A stretch of 56,764 bases of DNA from Calditrichota bacterium. GTDB taxonomy: Bacteria; Calditrichota; Calditrichia; Calditrichales; Calditrichaceae. Position 1 is the first letter of the stretch. Each line of letters begins with the position of its first letter. Shown one piece after another: positions 21,211-30,172 of this stretch. The notes beneath the pieces were generated by a model, which worked only from the letters and a program-made list of their open reading frames with translations, had not been told where the DNA came from and ran no database searches. The translations under genes and the position numbers were made by a program. Location of the stretch: positions 1-56,764 of the forward strand of contig JAADIP010000057.1 of the NCBI GenBank assembly GCA_013151275.1, given 5' to 3'.

Positions 21211-21417
21211 CTATCGGTCAAGCCGTACATTTATCGCCTGATCGCCCTTCATGCTTGTACGGATATCAAATTTAACGCGATCGCCTTCACGAAGTCCTCC
21301 GGATTTTAAGGAAGGGTGGATGTCGCTGATATTAACAAAAACGTCTTCATCATCGTCGGTTGTGATAAACCCGAATCCCCGTTCGGCATCCCACGATTTT
21401 ACCGTACCTTTAACCAT
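21211..21417 (-). CDS. Cold-shock domain protein, CspA family
   Basis: A single cold-shock domain of 68 residues: a nucleic-acid-binding beta-barrel with RNP1-like RGFGFI (residues 13-18) and RNP2-like DVFVN (25-29; Asn replaces the usual His). Such proteins bind single-stranded RNA or DNA and act as RNA chaperones. The AAAGGAGAA ribosome site directly upstream supports the start. An acidic insert (TTDDDED) precedes RNP2. Confidence 0.92.
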   Translation of the reverse strand: MVKGTVKSWDAERGFGFITTDDDEDVFVNISDIHPSLKSGGLREGDRVKFDIRTSMKGDQAINVRLDR

Positions 21418-21588
21418 AAAAATTCTCCTTTATTTTTACTTTGATTTTAATTTTCGTACGATAAATTTTTTTATTTTCGCCGTTTTTCCCTCAGCGGAGA
21501 AGGAACGGCAATTTACGTTTTTAATAGTAATGCGCTCTCTCGCTCAATCGAAACATTAAAATGATCGATTCGGCGCAACCATTTTTGT

Positions 21589-22323
21589 TTAATAAGGCGT
21601 AAAGCGATCGTTTAAAGATAAGCTGTCTCCGTATTGTGATAAGAACAGTTCTAATTTCTGCCAGTGTCGCTCTTTTTTATCGGGAGGTAATTTTTTCATA
21701 AGGTCCAGACACAATTTGAATTCTCCGTTCAGATAGGCAAAATAGGCTTTTTTTATTGAATCGGACATGGAACGAAGAGTCACCTCCCGCAGAGAATAAT
21801 CCATCATCTTCCGACCGTCATCATATTTTCCTCTGCGGGCTAAATAGAATGCCAATTTTTGGTACAACTCGCGTTTGAGCTCGTATTCGTCCGTCCACTT
21901 TTCCAGAGCTTTATTGGCTTCAATAAACCAGAGAGAATCCAGTTTGAGGGCTTCGAGAATTAAGGCTTTTCGATAGTGCAGGTCGAATAAATAGTACTTT
22001 TGTTTGTTTTTAAGAGCATCGGCTAAAAGAGAATCCAGTTTTTGCAGAGAGTCGTTTGCCTGTGCAAATTTTTCTGCGGCAATCAATGAATCAATCGGAT
22101 CCAGACGGCTGAACTTTTCGATTTTTATCAGGCGGTATTGTAAACGACGGTATTGGAGGGTGTCATCGTATTCTTTTTGTAATTCTTTATGGATTAAAGA
22201 AGCTGCCGTGTGGTATTGTTTTTGAGCGATGAGGCGGTCGATTTTCTCCATGTCGGGGGATTGCCCGCAGGAAAAAAACAAGAGCGCCAAACCCGGCAGA
22301 ATAATGAAATCTGAAAATTTCAT
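21589..22323 (-). CDS. Lipoprotein with helical-repeat body, unknown function
   Basis: The first 19 residues form a lipoprotein signal ending in a lipobox (LFFSC, modified Cys at 19), so the protein should be anchored to a membrane in the envelope. The remaining 225 residues are helical with TPR-like spacing (AQKQYHTAASLIHKEL near residue 33, AQANDSLQKLDSLL near 90, RRGKYDDGRKMM near 165). No known family was recognised. It is the last of a minus-strand series with the TauE-like permease and the aminopeptidase; the 74-bp gap allows either a shared or a separate transcript. Confidence 0.72.
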   Translation of the reverse strand: MKFSDFIILPGLALLFFSCGQSPDMEKIDRLIAQKQYHTAASLIHKELQKEYDDTLQYRRLQYRLIKIEKFSRLDPIDSLIAAEKFAQANDSLQKLDSLLADALKNKQKYYLFDLHYRKALILEALKLDSLWFIEANKALEKWTDEYELKRELYQKLAFYLARRGKYDDGRKMMDYSLREVTLRSMSDSIKKAYFAYLNGEFKLCLDLMKKLPPDKKERHWQKLELFLSQYGDSLSLNDRFTPY

Positions 22324-22397
22324 GGTTTATCCAATCCATAATGATTAAGATTTTGCTATCGGAAATTTAGACACAAACGGCGGAAAAAACCAGAATT

Positions 22398-23132
22398 TTA
22401 GCCCAGAAATAAAAAAACAGACGGAATCAATAAAATAAAGGCAACAATGCGGTCAAATTTTTGTTCGTTTACTTTTAAATGAAAATGCGCTCCTGTCCAA
22501 ATTGCAAGCAGCGTTACCGTAATCAATAATAAAAGTTTAGGCGTTGACAATTGAGGTCCGGCGCCTAACGAATGGTAAAGGAAAAGACGCCAGGCGGCGC
22601 CGAAAGCAAAAATAGCGATCAATTGCGCGCGAAAATAGGACTTCGGAAAGGAGAGTTTAAAATAAATCACCAGCAGCGGTCCGCTAATGCCCACCAGTCC
22701 GCCGCCAAAACCTGCGAAAAAAGAGAGAACGGTTTGCAAAAGCAGGCTCTTGCCGATTTTTAAGAATTTATGCTGGCGGAAGCTGTTTATTAAAATCAGT
22801 ATAATAAAAAAGATCAGTGCAAAAGCTAAAATTTTCTTTAGAATCATTACCGGCAGCAAAGTCATCAGACGTGCGCCGAGGTAAGCGCCGGGGAAAAAAA
22901 GAGCAAGTACGGGAAGGACCAGTTTCCAATCGACCTGACGATAAACCGAGCGCAGCAACAGAAATCCCGCGATTAAATCGAAGAAGGTTGCCAGAAAGAT
23001 GGCGCCGGGCGGGTTGTAAAGAATACTCAATGTGGGGATTAGAATTAATGCCGGACCAAAGCCGGTAAAGCCTTTAACAAAATAAGCCACAAAAACAAGG
23101 GCAACGGTTATCAGAAAAGGGTACAAATCCAT
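22398..23132 (-). CDS. TauE/SafE-family membrane permease
   Basis: The 244 residues form seven or eight hydrophobic helices in two similar halves. The first contains VKGFTGFGPALILIPTL (about residues 19-35) and the second FFAGFGGGLVGISGPLLVIYF (about 138-158). This is the pattern of the TauE/SafE (DUF81) family, which moves sulfite, sulfoacetate or other small organosulfur anions across the inner membrane. The substrate is not indicated by neighbours. It starts 31 bp downstream of the aminopeptidase stop, so both are probably co-transcribed. Confidence 0.85.
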   Translation of the reverse strand: MDLYPFLITVALVFVAYFVKGFTGFGPALILIPTLSILYNPPGAIFLATFFDLIAGFLLLRSVYRQVDWKLVLPVLALFFPGAYLGARLMTLLPVMILKKILAFALIFFIILILINSFRQHKFLKIGKSLLLQTVLSFFAGFGGGLVGISGPLLVIYFKLSFPKSYFRAQLIAIFAFGAAWRLFLYHSLGAGPQLSTPKLLLLITVTLLAIWTGAHFHLKVNEQKFDRIVAFILLIPSVFLFLG

Positions 23133-23163
23133 TTTACAAAAAAATCAAGGCGGCGGAAATGGG

Positions 23164-24126
23164 TTAATGGATATCGATAACTAATTTTCCGTCCAGCATC
23201 AAAGGCTTTTCGTCGATGTAAATGGAAGGTTTTGTGATCACACAGTCGATATGAATACCCACATCAAATGTTCCGCCCATGCTGATATTATTTCCAAACG
23301 CCACATGCGCAGTTCCCAGTACTTTTTCGTCTTCAAGGATGTTGCCGATAATCTGGGCTGCGTGGTTGGTTCCGATGCCGAATTCAGCCACGTTCAACCC
23401 TTCTCTGCCGAAACGGCTTAACATGGTAAATAATCGATCGGCTTGTCTTCCGCCTTCCATTTTAACGGCAAAGCCGTTTTTGATGGAAATTTGAATCGGT
23501 TGATCAAGCATTCCGATCCCGGCTACGGAGGCGTCCACCACCAGAGTTCCTTCGCTTTTTCCTTCTTCGGGCATCAAAAAAGCTTCGCCGCTCGGTAAAT
23601 TTCCGCCTTTTCCTTTTTCAAGCAGCAAACCGGTGGAGGCTATGGCTTTAATTCCGTTAATGGGCATGTACAAATTTGTTCCGAGCGGAGAAGTCAGTTG
23701 TGCCACTTTACCTTCGTTCAAAATGGCGGCAAGTCGTTTTGTGCGCTCGGCAATTTGCTGATAATCCGCATTGAGGGTCCGTATCATTGTGCTCTCGCTG
23801 ATGTTGGGCATGGTGGCTACTCTTACTCCGCTTTTGCAGGCGTTGCGTCGGGCGGTGGTATGGGTGAGCGAGCGGGTGGTGGGGCAGACCACCACATCGT
23901 ATTTTTTCATCAATTCGCCTACGTCTTTCGGAGGCTCCTGCCCGTTGACCTCTGCCACGGGAATTTGCACAAGAAGAACATCCGGCGTTATTTCCTGCGC
24001 GGCTTTGAAAAATGCTCTTCCAACCGAATGCTTTTGATTGTCACAAATAATTAATAGTCGTTCACTTGGTTTTAAACCAAGACAGACATTCAGGGCGGTT
24101 TTTGCAGCATTGATTAAGTCGTTCAT
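23164..24126 (-). CDS. Aminopeptidase-like protein (M29 / NicX-type)
   Basis: The 320-residue product resembles the M29-type aminopeptidase/NicX group that uses metal ions to hydrolyse or open substrates. Visible conserved parts are TTRSLTHTTARRNA (near residue 85), NISESTM, PLGTNLYMPING, and the C-terminal EFGIGTNHAAQIIGNILEDEKVLGTAHVAFGNN followed by GIHIDCVITKPSI, which supply Glu and His ligands. It is shorter than classical M29 peptidases (about 400). ATG at 24126 is chosen over the upstream GTG at 24135 because AAGGTG lies at the right distance. It is followed by the TauE-like gene. The reaction should be taken as probable peptidase only. Confidence 0.7.
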   Translation of the reverse strand: MNDLINAAKTALNVCLGLKPSERLLIICDNQKHSVGRAFFKAAQEITPDVLLVQIPVAEVNGQEPPKDVGELMKKYDVVVCPTTRSLTHTTARRNACKSGVRVATMPNISESTMIRTLNADYQQIAERTKRLAAILNEGKVAQLTSPLGTNLYMPINGIKAIASTGLLLEKGKGGNLPSGEAFLMPEEGKSEGTLVVDASVAGIGMLDQPIQISIKNGFAVKMEGGRQADRLFTMLSRFGREGLNVAEFGIGTNHAAQIIGNILEDEKVLGTAHVAFGNNISMGGTFDVGIHIDCVITKPSIYIDEKPLMLDGKLVIDIH

Positions 24127-24275
24127 TATCAGCACCTTTTTAATATTAAAAGATAAAATTTAATAAGCTTTGCCCGAACTTCGGATTAAATAAACAAGCC
24201 GCAAAGCTTGAGAGTTATAATGATTAATTCGTTGGATTTCGTAATATAATTGATGCTAAGATAAAAGATTAATCG

Positions 24276-26039
24276 TTAATATTCAAATGTAATTCCCTGT
24301 TGCATCTGAAGGTTTTTTATTCTGCGGGTTATCGCTTCGAGGATTTTATCTACCGCTAAATTGTATTGATGCAAGTGCAGACGTTCGCTCAATTCTTCTT
24401 CGATATGTTTTAATTGATGAATGGCGTCCCGATAATCTTTGATGATTTTTTGGATTTCCTGAATAACGGGAGGTTCGACCTCGCTGGTTTCGATGGAAGA
24501 CAATTCGCTTTTCAGCCGAACGAATTTGTCCAGATAATCTTCGAGGTCGGGACGATTGATATCGACGAGCCCGCCGTATTTTTGTTTAAAGGTCTGCAAT
24601 TGACGCGTAAGAGAAGGCTGACTTAAATTTTGCCTGATTCTGTCTTCTTGTTGTTTCAGGTGACGAAGCTCGGTTTTTAATGCTTTAAATTTATTTAGCC
24701 GTTCTTCATGAATGTGAAAAGATTTTTTGTCTTTGAGAAAATACCATTTTTGTTGCAAAACTTTTTGTTCTTTTAAGGTGTCGTTTATGCGTTTTTGAAA
24801 AATATCTCTCTCTTCCTGAAAATTCAATAATCTCTCACGGATTTTGGAATGGTAATGTCCGAATAAAAACAGGAAAATCAGAAAAAAGAAAAAAGCTTCC
24901 GGAATAATCAAAAACCATGAATTGAAAGCAATGTAAGAAAGAATGAACGATATGGGAGTAACAAATCCGAGAAAAAACAATTTAACCGTTTTCCAGGTAT
25001 TGTACTTTACTTCGTTCAGTTTGATTTCTGTGTCAAGGACTTCAATTTTTTTCTGTGTTTTCTGTATTTTTTTGTTATTATCCTGATATTTTTTAATCTC
25101 TTTGTCTATGAAATCGGGAAGTTGGTTATACTCTGCAAGATCGATTTGAAGAATATGCTCTATTTCATCTTTTCTTTGACGGACTTTTTTCAATTCGGCT
25201 TCGTTTTGCTCTTTCATCTGGGCAAGACTCTTCCACAGCAAAATCTCTGCCCGCAAAAGAATGGGATTATGTCCGTGCAATTCTTTAAACGATTCTTCTA
25301 TTTGATTGAGAATAGCGTCTTTATGGATGTCGCGCTGACGGATTTTCCTCAATAATTGATTGAATTTGTCCAGATCGGATTTTAGCTGCTGACGAAAATG
25401 AGCGACGCTTTTTAAGAATACCAGACATTCTCTGAATTGATTGAGCTGTTCAAGATTTTTACTGTCCAGTCTGGAAGTATCGATAGTTGTAATGTAAGCC
25501 TCGCTTTTGCTGATAAGATGCCTGACTTTATTTAAGTTAAATCGCGGAGACAAAAGCAAATAAAGAGAATGCAATAAATTTGAAAGAGAGCTGCCTTCGT
25601 AAATTTCTTCTTGTAGAATTTCAAGGTACAACGATTTATCGACAATGGGAAAAATGGAGCGGAGCATTTCGAGGTAGGGTCTGGAATAACCGTTTTCAAC
25701 AATATCTTTGCCCTGAAAAATAGGTCGGCTCGACGAATTATCCGACAAAAGACAGGCAATGATGTCGGTCTCAAAATCACGTTCGATGAGTACTGTCTTT
25801 TGGTCCAACACAAGAGTGACCAGACCGGTAAACGTTTGATTTAACGCTACATCGCCGCGGAAATGTTTTTTTTCGTCAGGAGAGAATCCGAAAATAATTC
25901 CTAAAATCGCCTTAAAGATAAATATTCGCTCTTCGCCTTCGGTGTCAAAGATAAGGTTACCGTGTTCATCAAAAAAATTGATGGTGGTGGTTTGTTCGTA
26001 ACCTTTAAAACCGGATATTTGCAGCGATTCAATTCGCAT
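24276..26039 (-). CDS. Degenerate YhaN/SbcC-like protein with coiled coils and membrane hairpin
   Basis: The 587-residue protein starts like an SMC/RecF/YhaN ATPase (MRIESLQISGFKGY, then NLIF at 28-31), and FGF at 50-52 matches the segment after a Walker A helix. But where GPNEAGKST is expected, residues 32-40 read DTEGEERIF, so the P-loop is lost. Long coiled coils (about 190-345 and 400-570) flank two closely spaced membrane helices (about 353-371 and 375-393). The protein ends in coiled coil: no ABC signature or Walker B lobe follows. It looks like a membrane-anchored, non-hydrolysing half of a YhaN-type protein. A pseudogene is unlikely because the frame is long and clean. The function is unknown. 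Confidence 0.6.
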   Translation of the reverse strand: MRIESLQISGFKGYEQTTTINFFDEHGNLIFDTEGEERIFIFKAILGIIFGFSPDEKKHFRGDVALNQTFTGLVTLVLDQKTVLIERDFETDIIACLLSDNSSSRPIFQGKDIVENGYSRPYLEMLRSIFPIVDKSLYLEILQEEIYEGSSLSNLLHSLYLLLSPRFNLNKVRHLISKSEAYITTIDTSRLDSKNLEQLNQFRECLVFLKSVAHFRQQLKSDLDKFNQLLRKIRQRDIHKDAILNQIEESFKELHGHNPILLRAEILLWKSLAQMKEQNEAELKKVRQRKDEIEHILQIDLAEYNQLPDFIDKEIKKYQDNNKKIQKTQKKIEVLDTEIKLNEVKYNTWKTVKLFFLGFVTPISFILSYIAFNSWFLIIPEAFFFFLIFLFLFGHYHSKIRERLLNFQEERDIFQKRINDTLKEQKVLQQKWYFLKDKKSFHIHEERLNKFKALKTELRHLKQQEDRIRQNLSQPSLTRQLQTFKQKYGGLVDINRPDLEDYLDKFVRLKSELSSIETSEVEPPVIQEIQKIIKDYRDAIHQLKHIEEELSERLHLHQYNLAVDKILEAITRRIKNLQMQQGITFEY

Positions 26040-26906
26040 TTGTAATAACTCCTGACTTCCTTATGTGATAGATCAAATTTAAGAAATCAATTCCTTAATT
26101 ACCACACCATCGGGACAAAATCAACTTGTTTTTGTATTTAATTTTATAAGACGTTAATGTACGGGTTTCAACTCACAATTTTCAGCTTTGTTCAGGAGCT
26201 GTTCGCAAATTCGATATATCGCCTTCGTGCAAAATTGAATGTAAAATTATACACGGGCTGTTCCGAGATATTGTCAGGAATCGAAGCAAGAAATCCGTGA
26301 ATCTCGGAATATCTATTATCGTACCGAACAACCCTCTCTTTAGAGCATTTCTGCTTAAATATTTTAATAATTTTAAAAATACCATTGCCTTCGAGTTTGA
26401 TTATGTTCCAGATCACGGATTGATTTTTGATAAAAATTTAAGGGCTTTGGTAACAGGCAGTAGCAGACCCCGGAAAGGATAAAAAGTTCTGAGACGAAAC
26501 CGGAAGCGGAAACTCGGATATTCCCCGTTTTCTTTTGAATCGACAGGACACGTATTTAACGGAATATTCACAAAGAAATTGAAAAATTCGGATTAAATTC
26601 CGTAAAAGGTCGGCTGCTTTAAAAATAAATCGTAAAAAAAGACGGATTGTGTGATAATTAATAAATTGAAACTTGCGTAACTTGATTTGAGATTTTAAAT
26701 TAATTTGGCGAAAAAATTAAAGAAATTGTATTTTAATACCTTTAAAAAAAGTTTTATCGGATAAAAAAAGAACGGAGTGCGGTGGTTTAAACTGCTGATT
26801 TACCCGAAAAGCATTGAACACTCAACGAAAAGTTGGGTATAATCTTTTTAAAATAAAAATGCAAAAAATTTAATTTGAAAACTGTTTAAAAGGAAATGGA
26901 GTTGCT
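26040..26906. other. Long AT-rich non-coding stretch upstream of PFK
   Basis: About 870 bp without a convincing gene. Short open frames at 26182-26416 (minus) and 26297-26482 (plus) overlap each other and show no recognisable protein or ribosome site. The stretch holds the divergent promoters of the YhaN-like protein and of PFK. I see no RNA gene, repeat or riboswitch that I can support. Confidence 0.5.
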
Positions 26907-28241
26907 ATGTCACTTTATCCCAAAAGAACCGCAATTTTAGTCGGAGGAGGACCGGCACCCGGAATTAATAGTGTTATCGGAGCTGCCACCATTCGTGCGA
27001 TTTTATCCGGGTCGGAAGTTATCGGAATTGAGGACGGATTTAAATGGATTATGCGCGGAGATATTTCTCATGTTATTCCTTTGACCATTGAATCGGTGAG
27101 TCGTATTCATTTTAGGGGTGGTTCCCATATCGGCATTTCACGTGATAATCCCACCAAAGACCCAAAACATCTTGAAAATACCGTTTCGTCGCTTTTACGG
27201 TTAAACGTTGACAAGCTAATTACCATAGGCGGCGATGATACCGCTTATTCAGCCTTTCGGGTTGAGCAGGTTGCCGACGGACGCGTTAAGGTTGCACATG
27301 TTCCGAAAACAATCGATAATGATTTGGATCTGCCCGGCACGATAAGCACTTTTGGTTTTCAGACCGCCCGCCACCTGGGGGTTGAAATCGTAAAAAATAT
27401 AATGACCGACGCCAAAACCACATCTCGATGGTATTTTGTGGTAACCATGGGGCGTAAAGCGGGGCATTTGGCTGTGGGCATCGGCAAAGCCTGCGGCGCG
27501 ACCCTCACGTTGATCCCGGAAGAGTTCGGTAATCAAAAAATACCGCTCAAACGCGTTATTGATATCTTGGTCGGCGCCATTATTAAGCGGTTGAGTTACG
27601 GACGTAAAGACGGAGTCGCTATTTTAGCGGAAGGTTTGCTCGAAAAACTCGATCCCGATGATTTTCAGGAATTAATGAATGTTGAAAAGGATGCTCACGA
27701 CAATATTCGCTTGGCTGAGATCAGTTTCGGTGAAATTTTGAAGCGGCGCGTACAAACTCGTTTAAAAGAGTTTAATATTAAAACGACTATTGTGGCTAAG
27801 AACATTGGCTACGAATTACGTTGTGCCGATCCCATACCTTTTGATATGGAATATTGCCGTGATCTGGGATTTATGGCAGCCAAATTTTTATTTGACGGCG
27901 GTTCGGGAGCGCTGATTTCCATTCAGGATGGTCGCTTTGTTCCGATTCAGCTAAAGAATAAAATCGATCCTAAAACCAAAAGAATGAAAATCAGAATGGT
28001 GGATATTCGTTCCGAATACTACCATGTGGCTCATCGTTATATGATCAGGCTGAAATCGGAAGATTTTGACGATCCGCATGAACTGGCAAAGTATGCCGCG
28101 ACTGCTGGCGTAAGCCTCGAAGAATTCCGGAATCAATTTGAATATCTGGTGAGGGATAATCCCATGGAACATATCGGCGACGATGGGATTGCTCACGAAA
28201 AACTTACGACAGGTCCCAAGCCCAAAAAGAGCATAAAGTAA
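26907..28241 (+). CDS. 6-phosphofructokinase, probably pyrophosphate-dependent
   Basis: The 444-residue protein interconverts fructose-6-phosphate and fructose-1,6-bisphosphate. It has the glycine-rich GGGPAPGIN (residues 13-21), GGDD at 108-111 and PKTIDND at 133-139, and MGRKAGHLA near 185. In ATP-using enzymes the corresponding positions read GGDG and PGTIDND. Asp111 and Lys134 here are the residues that mark PPi-using enzymes, so the phosphate donor is probably PPi and the reaction reversible. The long C-terminal part (about 350-444) is also beyond the bacterial ATP-PFK length. The ribosome site AAAAGGAAATGGAG is strong, and an intrinsic terminator follows. Confidence 0.88.
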   Translation: MSLYPKRTAILVGGGPAPGINSVIGAATIRAILSGSEVIGIEDGFKWIMRGDISHVIPLTIESVSRIHFRGGSHIGISRDNPTKDPKHLENTVSSLLRLNVDKLITIGGDDTAYSAFRVEQVADGRVKVAHVPKTIDNDLDLPGTISTFGFQTARHLGVEIVKNIMTDAKTTSRWYFVVTMGRKAGHLAVGIGKACGATLTLIPEEFGNQKIPLKRVIDILVGAIIKRLSYGRKDGVAILAEGLLEKLDPDDFQELMNVEKDAHDNIRLAEISFGEILKRRVQTRLKEFNIKTTIVAKNIGYELRCADPIPFDMEYCRDLGFMAAKFLFDGGSGALISIQDGRFVPIQLKNKIDPKTKRMKIRMVDIRSEYYHVAHRYMIRLKSEDFDDPHELAKYAATAGVSLEEFRNQFEYLVRDNPMEHIGDDGIAHEKLTTGPKPKKSIK

Positions 28242-28252
28242 AATAAAATTAC

Positions 28253-28276
28253 AAGCCGGTTTTAAGCCGGCTTTTT
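28253..28276 (+). terminator. Rho-independent terminator after PFK
   Basis: A 7-bp perfect stem (AAGCCGG 28253-28259 and CCGGCTT 28267-28273) with a 7-nt loop runs into Ts through 28276. It ends the PFK transcript. Confidence 0.85.
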
Positions 28277-28413
28277 ACTTGTTTCCGATTTTGTCCTAAA
28301 ATTGCCCGACGGTAACAAATCGGTGTTGTTGGATAAACTGCTTTTAATGACTTGATTTTCCAGGAGAAAATTCTTTAATTATATTATTGACAGGGTAATT
28401 AAAGGAGCACTTG

Positions 28414-29019
28414 ATGGCTTTAATTACTGTCCCGAAAATATTGAGGTCGAAATTAGGAGAGGATGGGGCGGAAGCTTTGATCAGTTTAGTAAATCAGGCA
28501 CTCGACAATCAAAAAACGGATATTATCGAATTTGTAGAAGAGAAATTCGGACGGAGGCTGTCTGAGGAAATTTCTAAACTGCGTGTGGAATTAAAGGAAG
28601 AAATTTCCAAATTACGCGAAGAAATGGTAGAAGCCAACGCGCGTCTTCGTCAGGAAATGTTGGAAAATATTGCAAGCCTTCGCCAGGAAATGACAGAGAA
28701 CAATGTAAACCTTCGTCAGGAGATGACAGAGAACAATGCAAGTTTCCGGCAAGAGATGGCAGAGAATATCGCAAGTTTACGGCAAGAGATAGCAGAGAAT
28801 AATGCAAGTTTACGGCAAGAGATAGCAGAGAATAATGCAAGTCTCCGGCAAGAGATGGCAGAGAACATCGCAAGTTTACGGCAAGTGATAGCAGAGAACA
28901 ATGCAATCCTTCGTGAGGAAATGGCAAAAAATTACGCCAACCTAATTAAATGGATGTTTATCTTTTGGGTCGGTCAGGTGGGCGTGATTATGGGTATTCT
29001 TCTTGTCTTCTTCAAATAA
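28414..29019 (+). CDS. Hendecad-repeat coiled-coil protein with C-terminal membrane anchor
   Basis: The 201-residue protein has a non-repetitive start (residues 1-49), about eleven consecutive 11-residue repeats of the (E/A)NNASLRQEM-type (about 50-170), and one C-terminal membrane helix (about 178-200). The Leu recurs every 11 residues (L56, L67, L78 and on to L166), which is the hallmark of a hendecad coiled coil, so it should be a long rod on the cytoplasmic side of a tail-anchored protein. Small coiled-coil membrane proteins of this sort are known in many bacteria, but the function is unknown. ATG at 28414 has AAAGGAG six bases upstream; the TTG at 28411 is rejected. Confidence 0.75.
   Translation: MALITVPKILRSKLGEDGAEALISLVNQALDNQKTDIIEFVEEKFGRRLSEEISKLRVELKEEISKLREEMVEANARLRQEMLENIASLRQEMTENNVNLRQEMTENNASFRQEMAENIASLRQEIAENNASLRQEIAENNASLRQEMAENIASLRQVIAENNAILREEMAKNYANLIKWMFIFWVGQVGVIMGILLVFFK
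28561..28923 (+). repeat. 33-bp tandem coding repeat (hendecads)
   Basis: About eleven units of 33 bp encode the 11-residue repeats. Units between 28741 and 28900 are nearly identical at the base level (AATGCAAGTTTACGGCAAGA-type), while the first and last units have drifted. This suggests recent unit gain or loss by recombination or slippage in the centre of the array. Confidence 0.85.
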
Positions 29020-29097
29020 ACAAACGGCACCGTTCAACGATTATTAAACGTAATTTGATTTTTCCCCAAATGACTCATTAAAATCTTTTACTTTTGA

Positions 29098-30153
29098 TTA
29101 ACAAATTCTTGGCAGTTGTTCGCCGACCGGCATATCAATAATGCGATCCACACCGTAAATATTTTTCATTACTACTTTACCGGGATGTTTTTTAACCGCT
29201 TCGCCGATTATTTCCGCCTCTTTACCGAGAGGATTCTGCCTGATGACCCGAAGCACGGATTCCGCAATATCCGACGGAACAAAGGCGATTAATTTACCCT
29301 CATTAGCCACATAAAGCGGATCGATTCCTAAAATTTCACAAGCGGCGTGTACCTCTTCGCGAATCGGGATGCGATCTTCGATTATTTCAATTCCGACGCC
29401 CGAAGCCTGAGCCAGTTCATTCAGCGAAGTGGCAAGTCCTCCTCTGGTGGGATCGCGCATGGCACGGATTTCTTTACTTACATTTAGCATTTCGGCAACC
29501 ATTTGATGCAGCGACGCCGTGTCGCTTTGAATGGTGGTTTCGAACGAGAGTCCCTCCCGCACTGACATGATCGCCATGCCGTGATCCGCAATGGTTCCGG
29601 AAAGAATGATTTTATCGCCCGGCTGAATTCCGTGTGCGCTGATTTTGACTCCGTCGGGAATTATTCCGATTCCTGTGGTGTTGATGAATATTTTATCGCA
29701 CGAACCTTTATTAACCACTTTTGTGTCGCCGGTAACGATTTTTACGCCGGCTTGATCCATTGCCCGACGCATAGAGAGCAGAATTTGATGAAGATCGGCA
29801 ATGGGCAATCCCTCTTCGATGATAAAGCCCACACTCAGAACTTGCGGTACCGCCCCGCACATGCAAAGATCATTTACCGTTCCGTTGATTGCTAATTCTC
29901 CGATATTCCCGCCCGGGAAAAAAATCGGACTGACCACAAACGAATCCGTACTGAACGCCAGCGGCTGCCCGGCAAAACGGAGAGTCGCCTGATCTTCTAA
30001 CTGCTTAAGAGTGGAATTTTCGAATACCGGCATAAACACTTTTTCAATCAGGTCGGCTGAAAGCCTTCCTCCGGCTCCGTGAGCCATTTGAATGGTTTGA
30101 TAATCGGTTTTGGGTAAAGGACAGGAAAATTGGCTAAAATCGTAATCTGACAT
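29098..30153 (-). CDS. hypE: Hydrogenase maturation factor HypE (carbamoyl dehydratase)
   Basis: HypE accepts a carbamoyl group from HypF on its C-terminal Cys and dehydrates it to a thiocyanate, giving the CN ligands of [NiFe]-hydrogenase. The 351-residue protein has the AIR-synthase-like fold with HGAGGRL near residue 24 and VTGDTKVVNKGSCDKIFINTTGIG near 130. It ends in the diagnostic PRIC tail (Cys351), which tells it apart from SelD and PurM. A start at 30246 lies inside hypD and is rejected. ATG at 30153 has GAGGAA upstream. It is the last gene of the hyp operon, 19 bp after hypD. Confidence 0.95.
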   Translation of the reverse strand: MSDYDFSQFSCPLPKTDYQTIQMAHGAGGRLSADLIEKVFMPVFENSTLKQLEDQATLRFAGQPLAFSTDSFVVSPIFFPGGNIGELAINGTVNDLCMCGAVPQVLSVGFIIEEGLPIADLHQILLSMRRAMDQAGVKIVTGDTKVVNKGSCDKIFINTTGIGIIPDGVKISAHGIQPGDKIILSGTIADHGMAIMSVREGLSFETTIQSDTASLHQMVAEMLNVSKEIRAMRDPTRGGLATSLNELAQASGVGIEIIEDRIPIREEVHAACEILGIDPLYVANEGKLIAFVPSDIAESVLRVIRQNPLGKEAEIIGEAVKKHPGKVVMKNIYGVDRIIDMPVGEQLPRIC

Positions 30154-30172
30154 GCATTCCTCGCAGTTATTG

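Noticed and set aside
26182-26482. Short overlapping frames on both strands upstream of PFK
   Set aside because: They overlap each other, lack ribosome sites and show no recognisable protein.
28561-28923. Regular 33-bp repeats that could suggest a CRISPR array
   Set aside because: There are no unique spacers; the repeats are contiguous, in frame and code for an 11-residue hendecad pattern.
29098-30153. SelD (selenophosphate synthase) as an alternative for the HypE gene, since selA is in the window
   Set aside because: The C-terminal PRIC tail, the hyp operon context and the lack of SelD's N-terminal Cys/Lys loop identify HypE.
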